This document shows, one piece after another, positions 13,230-24,010 of a DNA stretch of 50,118 bases (positions are counted from its first letter, which is position 1; the number at the start of each line of letters is the position of its first letter). The position numbers and the translations under genes were made by a program. A model generated the notes under the pieces. It searched no databases. It was not told the DNA's origin and was given only the letters and a program-made list of their open reading frames with translations. The stretch lies in NCBI GenBank assembly GCA_003344405.1, contig NOWV01000316.1, positions 1-50,118 of the forward strand, read 5' to 3'. Source of the DNA: Trichoplax sp. H2. Its lineage: Eukaryota; Placozoa; Uniplacotomia; Trichoplacea.

Positions 13230-13379
13230 GACCAGTGCATTAGTAGATATTGCATACGATCATCGTAATAAGACATATAAATGCAGTCGATTGGATGAGG
13301 ATTTGTGCACAGAAAGTTTCAAGTTGGACTTTCGAGTGTTGACAATTCCATGGAGAGGTCGACGATCGCTATCTAACAG

Positions 13380-13900
13380 AGTGGTGCAGTACAGTCTAGT
13401 ACAATCGTGTGTATCAGCTTTTGAGTACACTGTACCGTATTCCAGCTACTGTACACTGTACACTGTACACTCTAGTCGAGTACAGTACAGTACTGTACTG
13501 TCAATACTGTACAACTTCTCAATACTCTGTGGCCCTGTGTACATGTACAGTACGTACGTACTGTACAGTATAGTACTTACTGGATACAAACATGAGTTTG
13601 CAATGCACACTCATGCAGTAGCCCCCTGTCATCTTACTTACACTACAGCGTGAGTCCTAGCTTCCCAGAGTTTATAAAATGATGAAATTAATGTACTGTA
13701 CTGTACATGTAAAGTACACAGTAAGAACTTTATGTAAGGTGGCAGGGGCTAGAGTCCATTCACTGTACTGGACAACTGCACAAGAGCGCAGTCAGGCATT
13801 GCTAAAATGTTTTCTCTCTGTCCCTGGTGCTGGTACAGTACAAACTAAAGTGTACTGTTCTGTACTGTACACTGTACACTGTACAGCAGATGAATTGTTG
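13380..13900. repeat. GTACW clusters upstream of SNRNP48
   Basis: Two clusters of GTACT/GTACA pentamers (about 13381-13575 and 13690-13885) begin 150 bp upstream of the SNRNP48 start codon. Runs such as CTGTACACTGTACACTGTAC are common. Open frames over this DNA (150 and 80 codons) have repeat-driven composition and no family match, so I do not call genes. Confidence 0.75.
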
Positions 13901-14285
13901 GCAAAAATAGTGTCAGTGTGACGTTCGATAAGGGTAGTTACTTACACTGCCAAGTGGAATCGATATAGGTGACATCATTTCACTTCGTACAGACTAACGT
14001 GCACAAACTAAAGTGTACTGTACTGTACAGTAGATGAATTATTGGCAAAAATAGTGTCACCATGACGTTCGATTAGGGTAACCACTTACACTGCCAAGTG
14101 GAACCGATATAGGTGACATCATTTCACTTTGCACGGACTACAGTGCATAAACTAAAGTGTACTGTACAGTAGATGAATTGTTGGCAAAAATAGTGTCACT
14201 ATGACGTTCCATTAAGGTACTCACTTACAGTGCCACGTGGAATCGATATAGGTGACATCATTTCACTTCGCACAGTACTAGGACT
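13850..14285. repeat. Tandem array, 3 units of about 140 bp
   Basis: Three units start with AGATGAATTNTTGGCAAAAA at about 13888, 14032 and 14171, giving periods of 144 and 139. Each runs through ATAGTGTCA, GACGTTC, CCANGTGGAA, TCGATATAGGTGACATCA and ends in a GTACTGTACAGTA joint. The joints vary in pentamer number while the bodies are about 90% alike, so the pentamers are the unstable part. Confidence 0.85.
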
Positions 14286-15864
14286 GGACAGTACAGTACC
14301 ATACAGTGTAATGGACTCATTGCTCTTCTCCATGGCTACGGTTCTGGCTACTGTCGTCATCATCAACAGATCTCAAATTAAGCCTTAGTCATGGACTACT
14401 AGAAGAAATCCGTTTTTTTTTAGCTCATGCCTTAATATATAAGTTAATACAGCTTACATACTGCTTACAAGGTACTATGACAAAATTATTGAATACTGTA
14501 CAGTACAGTAAATACCATTAACTGTTCAATTATGAATCATGATTCGTACTGGATAGTGAACAGTATAACAACAATAAGAATTCAATTTGCGCAATTGCTC
14601 AAGTAAAGTACGAAGTGAGGGTATTGAAATTCTACTCAGTGAACAAGTAAACAAGTCAAGTATCACGAACTGTGGATCGAATAGTATTAATTCTAATCCA
14701 GCTTGTACTCTGTACTGTTAGCAAGGAAAATAAAATAAAAATTTGGACTTGTAACTTTAAATAAACAAAAATTTTAAAATAATAATCTCAATGGTACAAA
14801 TGTGCAAGACTTCAAAATGATATTCACAATACCGCTAATTGGCTTATTTTTCATTTTATACTTAGTAATCTTCGTACGTACCAATGCATACCTCCCTTTA
14901 TTGCAGTTTATGTAGCAAAGAATTACATTATATTAATTAATACTTAATTGCCGCGATGTCATTCCCAATTAAAAAATGCGGTAAGTTAGATCAGTATCTG
15001 TCCACCGTCAGCTATAGTTTTACATTAACGTGCAAATGAGTGCATACAGATACTGGGTATGGCTGATATCAAGCACGGTAGGCAAGTAATCTCGAAGGCA
15101 CTGTATAAGGTCTTGCAAAAATTGAACTTTATCCTTGGATCTGAAATTGATGGAGGCTCGTAGTAGAACTAGAACATATTAATACTACGCGTAAAACAGA
15201 AAGATTCCTCTTGATAGCACTGTTTGCAAGTTGCTGCTTATTATTATCGAATATGATTAAATATTGGATAATTTGGTAATTATTAAAAAATATCATTGGA
15301 TTTATAGTACAATTCATATCCTGTATGCTATAAATCATCTTACAAGAACGAAATTAATTAAATACTATCAATCGTAGCTAATAATATGCATATTAATGAG
15401 ATTAATATATCGTCTAAACTTTAAGGATATATTATGCTATCAGTAAGTAAGTATATGCAGATCTACCAGCATAGTATGAAATCTACGCTACTGCAATACG
15501 TACACTATGGATCACGCTAAACCTGCTAAAATAAATCCAAGTAGGCATATAAATCGAGTAATATAAATATACAGTATGATCATGATGTGCGTTTATACAT
15601 ATGGTATGGGGTAGATCAGAGTACAAATACCTTACTATCCAGAAAGTGATCGAGGCCTACTAAGTAGTGTATATAGTGTACTTACGCTAATACAGTAGAC
15701 TAGAGTGCTATACTGTGAATATATACGAGTTACAATATTATTTCATCTACTATGAAAATTGTAGGATATTTAATTCGAGAATTGACCACCATTATTAATA
15801 GAGATAATTACATACACTATAGTGCACCATCAGATAGACGTAAATTGAGTCTTCACTTTAAATA
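14286..15864. other. Intergenic upstream of ASPH
   Basis: AT-rich spacer with one small GTACW patch (about 14497-14512). I see no exon or RNA gene. The region directly before 15865 is the likely ASPH promoter and leader. Confidence 0.5.
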
Positions 15865-18250
15865 ATGAAATCGATTCTAGCTTTACTTGCAGTAGCATTG
15901 GCCGTAGGAACTTATTATATAGGATATCAAACTTTACGAGATGTTATTAGGTCACCAAGGCAGAGCTTTGACGCCATCTTTCACGATAGCCATGGTGATG
16001 TACTTCAGAAGCAGAAACAGAGCGGCAGTAAGAATAGTTTAAGTGGTAATCCGACGAAACTCTCAATCTATTCAGAGAGAAAGGATGAAACAATTTCAGT
16101 GTCGAGCACCCTGGCTACTTCTAGTAACGTGGCAAATGGGAATTCTATGGATGATAATGACATTATTGCGGATAAAATAAAAAGAACTACTGTCTTGAAA
16201 CAAAAACCAGGAAAAGTAATGCCTAAGAAAAATAGGAATAATAATTTAGTTAGCAAGGATTCTATGGATGATTTAACACTTGCAGAAACATTTCTAAAAC
16301 AAAAGAATTATAATAAAGCTCTTGATGCTTTCGACCCGATCCTTAAGCGAGATCCAACTAATGTTTTGGCACGCTACGGCAAAGCCAAAGCTTTAGATAA
16401 GCTAGCAGAGCAGGAGCGAAGTAATCAACTGCTACATAAGGCAATTGAGAATTATCATAAAGTTGGAGAGCAACGCCACTGCTCAGTTGAGCTTAGAAAG
16501 GCTGCATATTTGCGTCTGGCTGATCGCGCGAGTTTTCTAGGTAGCCATAAAAAGGCTATGGAAGTATTAGAAAAACTAGTAAAAGAATCACCTACTGACG
16601 TTAATATTTTAAATAAATTGGGCATTCAGTATTTATTAATCAAGCAAAATTCTCAAGCTGAAAGCACATATCGAAAAGTCTTAGAGATATCACCTGATGA
16701 TGGTTTTGCACAAGTTCATTTAGGATTCCTTCTCAATACTAAGTCACAATATCATGAAGCTATCCCGTTACTCAGTGCTGGCATCAATAGTCAACAGCCA
16801 GGAACCGATGCTGCTAAATTCTACTTATATTTAGGCGATGCATTAACACGAGTGGGGAGAAAATCTGAAGTAAGAAAATGTCTATTTGATTATACGGATA
16901 TTATTTACTGAATTTATACTAATACTTATTAACTATTATACATTCATATATACGAGTATATCGGTGTATCGTTTATGAATAGCGATATAGTAAAATACTT
17001 TAGAAAAGCTAAGAATATCTAAATTGTTGTTGTTCATAGTGGGATTATTACCTTTTTTAGGCTGACTCTGTTTATAACAACGGCGTTATAAAAGGATATT
17101 TTTTGTCAGAATGGCAGAGATCACTCTACAATGTCGATAGACTACGTGGTAAACCTTGGTGGAATGCTGAAGAAACAGGATATTTATCGTCAGTTCGATT
17201 GTTAGAGAAACATTGGAAAAGTATTTTGAAAGAAGGACTAAATATCTTGAATCAAGAAACAGGTACAGTCTATATGCAAACTGGTATAATTAAATGAATA
17301 AACTCTCGAATCTATATTGCAACTTAAAGTATAATGTAAAATAAGTATAACCTATAACAAATGATAGAGCTTGATTTGTTTTGTGTATAAATAGATAGCA
17401 ATTTATTTCAAAATTTTAAGATTATTATAAGGTAGATGATTTTCTTTTTCAATTCAGCAGGTTTTCAAAGAGAGACTGAAAATCTGCGTTGTAGGGGAGA
17501 TTGGAAACAATTTCAATTGTACGTGAGAGGACAGAGGAATGATGATAACTGTAAGAGAGCTCCTCTAACTTGTAGTATTATCAATCAAATTCCTGAAGCT
17601 AAAAGCAATAAGAGGGGTCAAGTAAGCTAGTTTTATATTATGTCCCAAATTATTTGTTATCCATTAAAATTTGTGAATTTCTTCTTTTATTTCTAAAAAA
17701 TGTAATTTTGTTGTAGGTTCAATATTCTGTTATGTTTCCTGGAACACACATTTGGCCACATACTGGCCCAACCAACTGTCGATTGAGACTTCATCTTGGT
17801 CTTAAAGTCCCTTCTGCTGTTAGTATTCGAGTTGGTAATGAAACTAGGTAAATTAAATATACATTTATTATTAATACCGTGTCGTAACTTTCATAGAAAT
17901 ATTAAAATCTTGAAGCGTGGATAGCTTATAACATAGAATTGAAGGAAGTCAGATCAACTTTAAGTTGGATTGCTATTTCAGTTTACAAGTACGACTGTTG
18001 TACATACATTAGTAAATACAAATATAAATATTGAACAAGATAAATATAAATTGATGCAATGTTATCCGTATTCATTTTTAAATATTCTATTTTTACAAGA
18101 TTTTGGGAAGAAGGTAAAGTGATGATCCTTGATGATTCATTTGAACACGAAGTATGGCATAATGGAGATAGTCTTCGGTTAGTATTTATTGTAGATGTAT
18201 GGCACCCTGATCTAACAACAAGCGAAAGGGCAGAGTTATTCCCTGTCTAA
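15865..18250 (+). CDS. ASPH: Aspartyl/asparaginyl beta-hydroxylase
   Basis: Type II ER membrane dioxygenase that hydroxylates Asp/Asn in EGF-like domains using Fe(II) and 2-oxoglutarate. Five exons, 549 residues: 15865-16869, 17061-17262, 17461-17621, 17717-17847, 18100-18250; phases all agree. Residues 3-20 form a membrane anchor after a very short cytosolic end. A low-complexity charged luminal stretch follows (about 30-135). TPR-like helices come next (about 140-335, e.g. [20 protein letters not shown]). The C-terminal oxygenase domain contains [20 protein letters not shown] and [12 protein letters not shown]471 and H516 are the two iron ligands. Gly in HTG stands where other oxygenases have Asp/Glu, as is normal for this enzyme. 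The long first exon holds the whole TPR region. Start: first ATG, directly before the anchor. EGF-domain substrates are not encoded nearby. Confidence 0.95.
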
Positions 18251-18526
18251 GTTGAGAAGTTTCGCGTTCCACCGTAGCATCGTTGATCTTTTAAAGGCAC
18301 TGAAATAACAAGAGTTTCACTACGGTTTTATAGCAAATATTCAAGTTTCATATTATCAGTTGAGTGTATAGGCACTTCTTGGAGCTACAGCTTTGCTGTA
18401 TTCACTGACATTGGAGGGTATCGCTTACGCTTCATTTAATAGAATAATTTGAAGGCATCTCCAAAGTGATATTATGCAGTAATATAAAAATTGTAACTTT
18501 AATATTGAATGCAATGTCATTTAATT

Positions 18527-18532
18527 AATAAA
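18527..18532 (+). promoter_or_regulatory. Possible ASPH polyadenylation signal
   Basis: AATAAA about 280 bp after the ASPH stop codon, in AT-rich DNA. The position suits a 3' UTR end, but the hexamer is common in such sequence, so this is a weak call. Confidence 0.3.
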
Positions 18533-18860
18533 ATTTCGTTTTATCGGTACAGAATCGATTGTTGAGGCAGGCTTGTTATTAGAAGCTACAGTATACTTGT
18601 ATATATTTACGGTATAAGTTACATGCGAATATGCTCGTATATATACATGTACGTATCTCTAATTGAGTAGATGTTATTGCTGGAGTAATCGTCATTGAGA
18701 GACATAATTTATAATTAATTGGACCGATTGAATTGTTTGATAAATTGCGATATTCGTATGTTAATTGGTAGACACTCTTTCTGAGGTAATTTATGTTCAC
18801 TTTTTGGTACTTAAACTATTAGCTACAGTAGTCCTGTATATTCACCACATTATATATGTT

Positions 18861-18895
18861 ACGGCCAAAACCCGTAAATTTCGGACATTGGCCGT
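18861..18895. other. Small perfect hairpin
   Basis: ACGGCCAA at 18861-18868 and TTGGCCGT at 18888-18895 pair perfectly around a 19-base loop. The stem is GC-richer than its surroundings. It sits in the spacer downstream of ASPH; function unknown. Confidence 0.4.
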
Positions 18896-18954
18896 CACCT
18901 ATCTGCGCTAAAAGTACCGATACAAGAGCTGCTAGAAAATTGTCTAGTCTCCTT

Positions 18955-19270
18955 GAATTGTGGTATGACAATAACAGGGATTGGAGCATCGATTCTATGC
19001 AGTTATAATTGCTGTTTTCCTTCCAATCCGTGCAAAATCAGGTGCAGCAGATGCATTGAAATTTTACTTTTTTTATAGGTTTAGTCAAGGACAATTACTT
19101 TACTAGTCTTGAGCTATGGTATGACAACAACAGGGATTGGAGCATCGATTCTATTCAGTAATAATTACTGTTTTCCTTCCAGTCCGTGCAAAGTAAGGTG
19201 TAGTAGATGGATTGAAATTTTACTTTTTTTTATAGATTTAGTCAAGGACAACTCTTTTCCTAGTAGTCCT
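18955..19270. repeat. Direct duplication of a 156-bp unit
   Basis: Two copies about 156 bp apart (GGTATGACAA at 18962 and 19118) share GGGATTGGAGCATCGATTCT, GCTGTTTTCCTTCCA-like and TTTAGTCAAGGACAA blocks at roughly 85-90% identity. There is no coding potential. This is the first member of the minisatellite block between ASPH and EXT1. Confidence 0.8.
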
Positions 19271-19667
19271 TGATTTAGTACATTATACACATTGTGGATG
19301 GCGCTGCATGCGACTGTACCAATTATGCTAATTAGACTGTAGTGAGTTGGCTCCCGATGCTGATGATGATTTGTATTCGAAATTTTAATGATGCTAAACG
19401 AATTCAATACTGTAGTCCAAATGGGGAGAGGGAGGAAATATCAAGTGGCAATTGTTTAAGGTTATATATAAGTGTCATTGTAGTGATTTCAGCTAATTCC
19501 AGTAGTTTTATGTCGGCAATACAGGGATAGTATGTAATGTAGAACTGTATGTGCTAATAAAGTAAGTGTTGATCAGTACACTACAGTCATGTTTCTTGTG
19601 GTCTGATAAAGAGTTGATACATGAGATGTGGTGAGAGATTGATTTTTATGGATGAGCAAGAAGAGAA

Positions 19668-20395
19668 GAGAGACGAGGATATATGAAGGAGAAGCGAAAG
19701 GAGAGTCCACATCTAGTGTACAAAAATCAAGTACATTAAGATGAGACAGGCTCAGTTCCATATTACACGTATTCTTATCCATAAGTTACTATGAGTGACG
19801 AGGATGTGTGAAGAAGAAGCGAAAGGAGAGTCCACACTTAGTGTGCTAAAATCAAGTACATTAAGATTAGGCTCAGTTCCATATTGCACTTATTCTTATC
19901 CATAAGTTACTATGAGTGACGAGGATGTGTGATGGAGAAGCAAAAGGAGAGTCTACATCTAGTGTGCTAAAATCAAGTACATTAAGATTAGGCTCAATTC
20001 CATATTCTACAGTACGTATTCTTATCCATAAGTTACTATATGTGACGAGGATGTGTGAAGGAGAAGGGAAAGGAGAGTTCACATCTAGTGTACTAAAATC
20101 AAGTACATTAAGATTAGGCTCAATTCCATATTGCACGTATCTTATCCATAAGTTACTATGAGTGACGAGGATGTGTAAAGGAGAAGGGAAAAGAGAGTCC
20201 ACATCTAGTGTACTAAAATCAAGCACATTAAGATGAGATAGGCTCAGTTCCATATTCTACGCATTCTTATCCATAAGTTACTATGAGTGACGAGGATGTG
20301 TGAAGAAGAAGCGAAAGAAGAGTCCACATCTAGTGTACTAAAATCAAGTACATTAAGATTAGGCTCCGTTCCATATTCTACGTATTCTTATCCGT
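19668..20395. repeat. Tandem array, 6 units of 120-126 bp
   Basis: Each unit runs GACGAGGATGTGTGAAG, GAGAAGCGAAAGGAGAGTCC, ACATCTAGTGTACTAAAATC, AAGTACATTAAGATTAGGCT, then TTCCATATTCTACGTATTC and TTATCCATAAGTTACTAT. The CCATAAG landmark falls at about 19779, 19900, 20026, 20146, 20271 and 20391. A 126-codon frame on the minus strand stays open because several unit lengths are multiples of three; I treat it as a repeat artefact. Confidence 0.92.
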
Positions 20396-20885
20396 AAGTG
20401 TCATCCATAGTAGAATATGGAACAAGAAGGATCTCTTGATGTGGCATTGGATCCAGATTGAAAGATTTCAAGTCGAAATGCCATGGCAACTAGCAGTCTC
20501 CACTGGGCTACAACAATGATGCACCGTTTTATAGACTGGAGAGTAGACTGTTCTCCATAAGTGTCATCCATAGTAGAATATGGAACAAGAAGGATCTCTT
20601 GATGTGGCATTGGATCCAGATTGAAAGATTTCAAGTCGAAATGCCATGGCAACTAGCAGTCTCCACTGGGCTACAACAATGATGCACCGTTTTATAGACT
20701 GGAGAGTAGACTGTTCTCCATAAGTGCCATCCATAGTAGACTATGGAACAAGAAGGATCTCTTGATGTGGCATTGGATCCAGATTGAAAGATTTCAAGTC
20801 GAAATGCCATGGCAACTAGCAGTCTCCACTGGGCTACAACAATGATGCACCATTTTATAGACTGGAGAGACTGGAGAGTAGACTG
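20396..20885. repeat. Tandem array, 3 units of 163 bp
   Basis: Three nearly identical units (starts about 20396, 20559, 20722; both periods 163) contain GTGTCATCCATAGTAGAATA, GATCTCTTGATGTGGCATTG, AAATGCCATGGCAACTAGCA and CCACTGGGCTACAACAATGA. Identity is near 99%, so the array is recent or homogenised. The third unit ends with a short GACTGGAGA duplication. It follows directly on the 120-bp array. Confidence 0.95.
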
Positions 20886-21613
20886 TCGCAGTCAGGGGCG
20901 CTGGTCAGAAAGCTGGCATTTTTTCTGACCTATGTCCATACAGTACAGTGTACCGTATCGCTGTAACCGACAACCACACTGTATATAAGCCCGGCAACGA
21001 GTCAGAATAGGACTGTCTTTTGCTCGATACGGCTGCAAATCTCTTGATAGTTTGCCTTGCGCTAGTCAGACTGGCGCGGTTTGCAATTGGAGAGCCTTGT
21101 GTTGCTAAGGTTTGCAGGCGTTGGGTGTGCTTATCCTTCCTTTCTTGCTAGGATGGCAATTTTTAACGTTTAGTCTACATTGCTTTTGAAATTGGCAGCC
21201 TTGTGGAATGCTTGTGGTGAATACTAAGTTGTAGAATCATCTGAATACGATAAGGTTAGTACTCTGCAATTTGTGTCAGGGATTACGTTTTACGTCTTTC
21301 CTTCTTGCAGCTGAAATGGCTACGATCGTCGGTTGTTTTTGAAACTTCTTTCAACATGAATGTGGATCATGTTGTGTACGCATACAGTAAACCACTTTGA
21401 CGATGGACATTAGATCATGATGAGTGCCATGATCGACTGATTTCTTCCTCTGTGCTATATCCATTTTACAGTCACCACTACTGTGATGGCTTTAGTCGAC
21501 GCCTTCACAAGCGATATTCCATACGGTAGAATTTTTCACGTCGTCATGGCAAGTCGAGCAGTCAGACTGATCGACTTGCCACTGTATTGCTATCCGTGGT
21601 CTTGGCAATCGTT
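20886..21613. other. Unique GC-richer spacer with TATA-like motif
   Basis: This stretch is less AT-rich than its surroundings and has no repeat unit. TATATAAG at 20982-20989 is preceded by a GTACW patch (20940-20955), the same pairing seen at 451-458. A 74-codon frame (21483-21707) has no recognisable domain. A transcript starting about 25-30 bp after the TATA motif is possible but unsupported. Confidence 0.35.
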
Positions 21614-22035
21614 GTTATTTTGGCATTGCATGTCTGTCCTAGTTAAAATAAATACATCATGCATTACAAGCTGTTGTGTATTTTCGTGGGGAACATTACT
21701 ATACTAACATTAACTAAGTCTAAGATTCAGATATATGACACAAGCCACTTTCTCCATAGTATGATGGCGCTTATTTATTGCCAGTTGAATGCCGGTAGTT
21801 ATTATTTGGCATTGCATGTCCATCCTAGTTAAAATGAATACAAATTATCATGCATTACAAGCCACTTTCTCCATAGTATGATGACGCTTGTTTATTGCCA
21901 GTTGAATGCCGGTGGTTATTATTTGGCATTGCATGTCCATCCTAGTTAAAATAAATACAAATTATCATGCATTACAAGCCACTTTCTCCATAGTATGATG
22001 GCGCTTGTTTATTGCCTCGTTGAATGCCAGTGGTT
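21614..22035. repeat. Tandem array, about 3 units of 118 bp
   Basis: Units share TTTGGCATTGCATGTCCATC, CTAGTTAAAATAAATACAAA, ATGCATTACAAGCCACTTTC and CCATAGTATGATGGCGCTTG. The GCCACTTTC landmark falls at about 21744, 21861 and 21978. The first copy (21614-21670) is interrupted by about 60 bp of other sequence. No gene. Confidence 0.85.
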
Positions 22036-22239
22036 AATTAATAAACAGTTCATACAATATCAACACTTATTCTAGTCTATTGACAGTATAGTTGAATTCC
22101 AGATGAATCTGGTAGTATGGTATCAGTTCATGACAGTAAGAAGGGACAAAAGCACTCTATGTAATTACGTCTGTGATGATAGTAAATCTCTACACGCCTT
22201 TCCAATCTTAACAGCATAATGTCAACTGCTCTAGAGATG

Positions 22240-23690
22240 GACCAAAAAGTAGACTGTACATGCAGGTGATACAGCCGATAATGACAGTACTACAGTAGAA
22301 GATTGAATGACTAAAGTCCAAGGAGAGTAATATACCTGCAGTGCAAGTTGTTCACTTCCAAACGCGAAACGCTAATATTGACATTGTTGTTCTTGTACAA
22401 TATTATTATCGGCGGTAGATTCCCAGCTGGGACTACATAAAATAACAGTATAATATTCAACTGCACTAGGGACATACTTCTAGAGTTGACGGTACTGTTG
22501 TAAGATATGGCTTACTTTACTTGCATTCAATTCGGTCTCCTTGCTAAAGTGAGCAAAATACTATCCTGTATCACAACAAGGATATCTAGAGTATTATGCT
22601 ACTAATAATCAATCACTAAAGAAATCGAGCCAAGGCGCTACAATTGTACAATGTACGCGTATATTCGTATATAGGCTGTACATCCGATGACAGAATTGCA
22701 CTGGAAGATAATTTCTCTCGTCTAAACTACTACAAATAACCACTCTACTTTCTACAGCGGATGACTGTAAATTGCATCCAGGTACTAGATAATTTCTCTC
22801 ATCTACAACTGTAAACTACTACAAATGGTTACTCTACTTTCTACGGTGGGTTATTGTACAAATTGCATCCAAGTACAGTAGTTGTTCAACACCAAACACC
22901 AGCATTTACCTTGTTGTTCTTGAACGTACAATACTATCGGTAGTAAAATCTCAGCCGACACTGTATAAAATAAAAGTCTGAATGATGGTATAATATCCAC
23001 TGCTCGATGTCTCAATGGTTTTCTTGTACAGTAAAACAGAGTAATTTTTCTCATCTACACTACTGGAAATGGTGACTCTACCTTCTACGGTAGTATTGCA
23101 TCCAAGTCCATTACTGTAGTTGTTCCATGACNNNNNNNNNNNNNNNNNNNNTACTAATAATCAATCACTAAAGAAATCGAGCCAAGGCGCTACAATTGTA
23201 CAATGTACGCGTATATTCGTATATAGGCTGTACATCCGATGACAGAATTGCACTGGAAGATAATTTCTCTCGTCTAAACTACTACAAATAACCACTCTAC
23301 TTTCTACAGCGGATGAAACACAAGTACAGTAGTTGTTCAACACCAAACGCCAGCATTTACCTTGTTGTTCTTGAACGTACAATACTATCGGTAGTAGAAT
23401 CTCAGCCGACACTGTATAAAATAAAAGTCTGAATGATGGTATAATATCCACTGCTCGATGTCTCAATGGTTTTCTTGTACAGTAACAGAGTAATTTTTCT
23501 CATCTACAGTACACTACTGGAAATGGTGACTCTACCTTCTACGGTAGTATTGCATCCAAGTCCATTACTGTAGTTGTTCCATGACCAAACACCAGTATTT
23601 GCCTTGTTATTTTCCTTCAATACTACGGTCAGTAGCAGAATCTTAGCTGGCATTTCATAAATGGGTTAGATCAAGTCCAATAGACAGGCC
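22240..23690. repeat. Long divergent repeat region around the gap
   Basis: Related blocks recur at about 22340-22470, 22865-23010, 23325-23465 and 23575-23670, each with CCAAACRCCAG, CTTGTTGTTCTTG, TACTATCGGTAGTA and TATAAAATAAAAGTCTGAAT. In addition, about 22601-23131 and 23152-23584 are almost identical, the left copy having roughly 100 bp more inside. Two open frames on the minus strand (67 and 101 codons) are the same repeat read twice. Confidence 0.85.
23132..23151. other. Assembly gap of 20 N
   Basis: Twenty consecutive N. The sequence before the gap ends at the same point of the repeat where the sequence after the gap later continues, so the gap looks like two overlapping contigs or alleles that were not merged. 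Confidence 0.98.
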
Positions 23691-24010
23691 ACCATTTTTA
23701 CATACTGTATCATAAACAAATAGGCATAATGGATCTTTACAGTTACTCTACGTCTGTGCTAGTGTAGCTTTCTCACCTTACCATTCCACATTGTCTGCTC
23801 GCCTAACAAGTAACATTTTTGACCTCTCCAACTTTAAAGGGTCTTTTTACCCTTCTTGTGATACAGTATATCAATGTTGCATCAATAACATGACAAACTA
23901 AACTGATACTACGATAGTGCGAGTATTTAGGTATAAAATTTGGTACTAAAAAAAGTTTGTACGTACGTACGCGCATTTCTCAATCTTAAGGTGTCTTTGA
24001 TGGTGGCTTC
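23691..24010. other. EXT1 upstream region
   Basis: Spacer between the repeat block and the EXT1 start, AT-rich, with a short alternating GTACGTACGTAC run at about 23959-23970. It is likely to contain the EXT1 promoter and leader. No separate gene seen. Confidence 0.45.

Noticed and set aside
13201-13653. 150-codon plus-strand open frame
   Set aside because: It overlaps SNRNP48 exon 1 in antisense and then runs through GTACW repeats; its Tyr/Ser/Val-rich composition comes from the pentamers.
19873-20253. 126-codon open frame on the minus strand with 41-residue repeats
   Set aside because: It follows the 120-126 bp satellite exactly and stays open only because unit lengths are multiples of three; a matching frame exists on the other strand and other units are broken.
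20401-20652. 83-codon minus-strand frame
   Set aside because: It lies within the 163-bp array and repeats itself; no domain.
21483-21707. 74-codon plus-strand frame near a TATA-like motif
   Set aside because: No recognisable domain, runs into the 118-bp repeat, and no splice partner found.
22851-23466. Two similar minus-strand frames (67 and 101 codons)
   Set aside because: They are the same repeat read from the two copies flanking the assembly gap.
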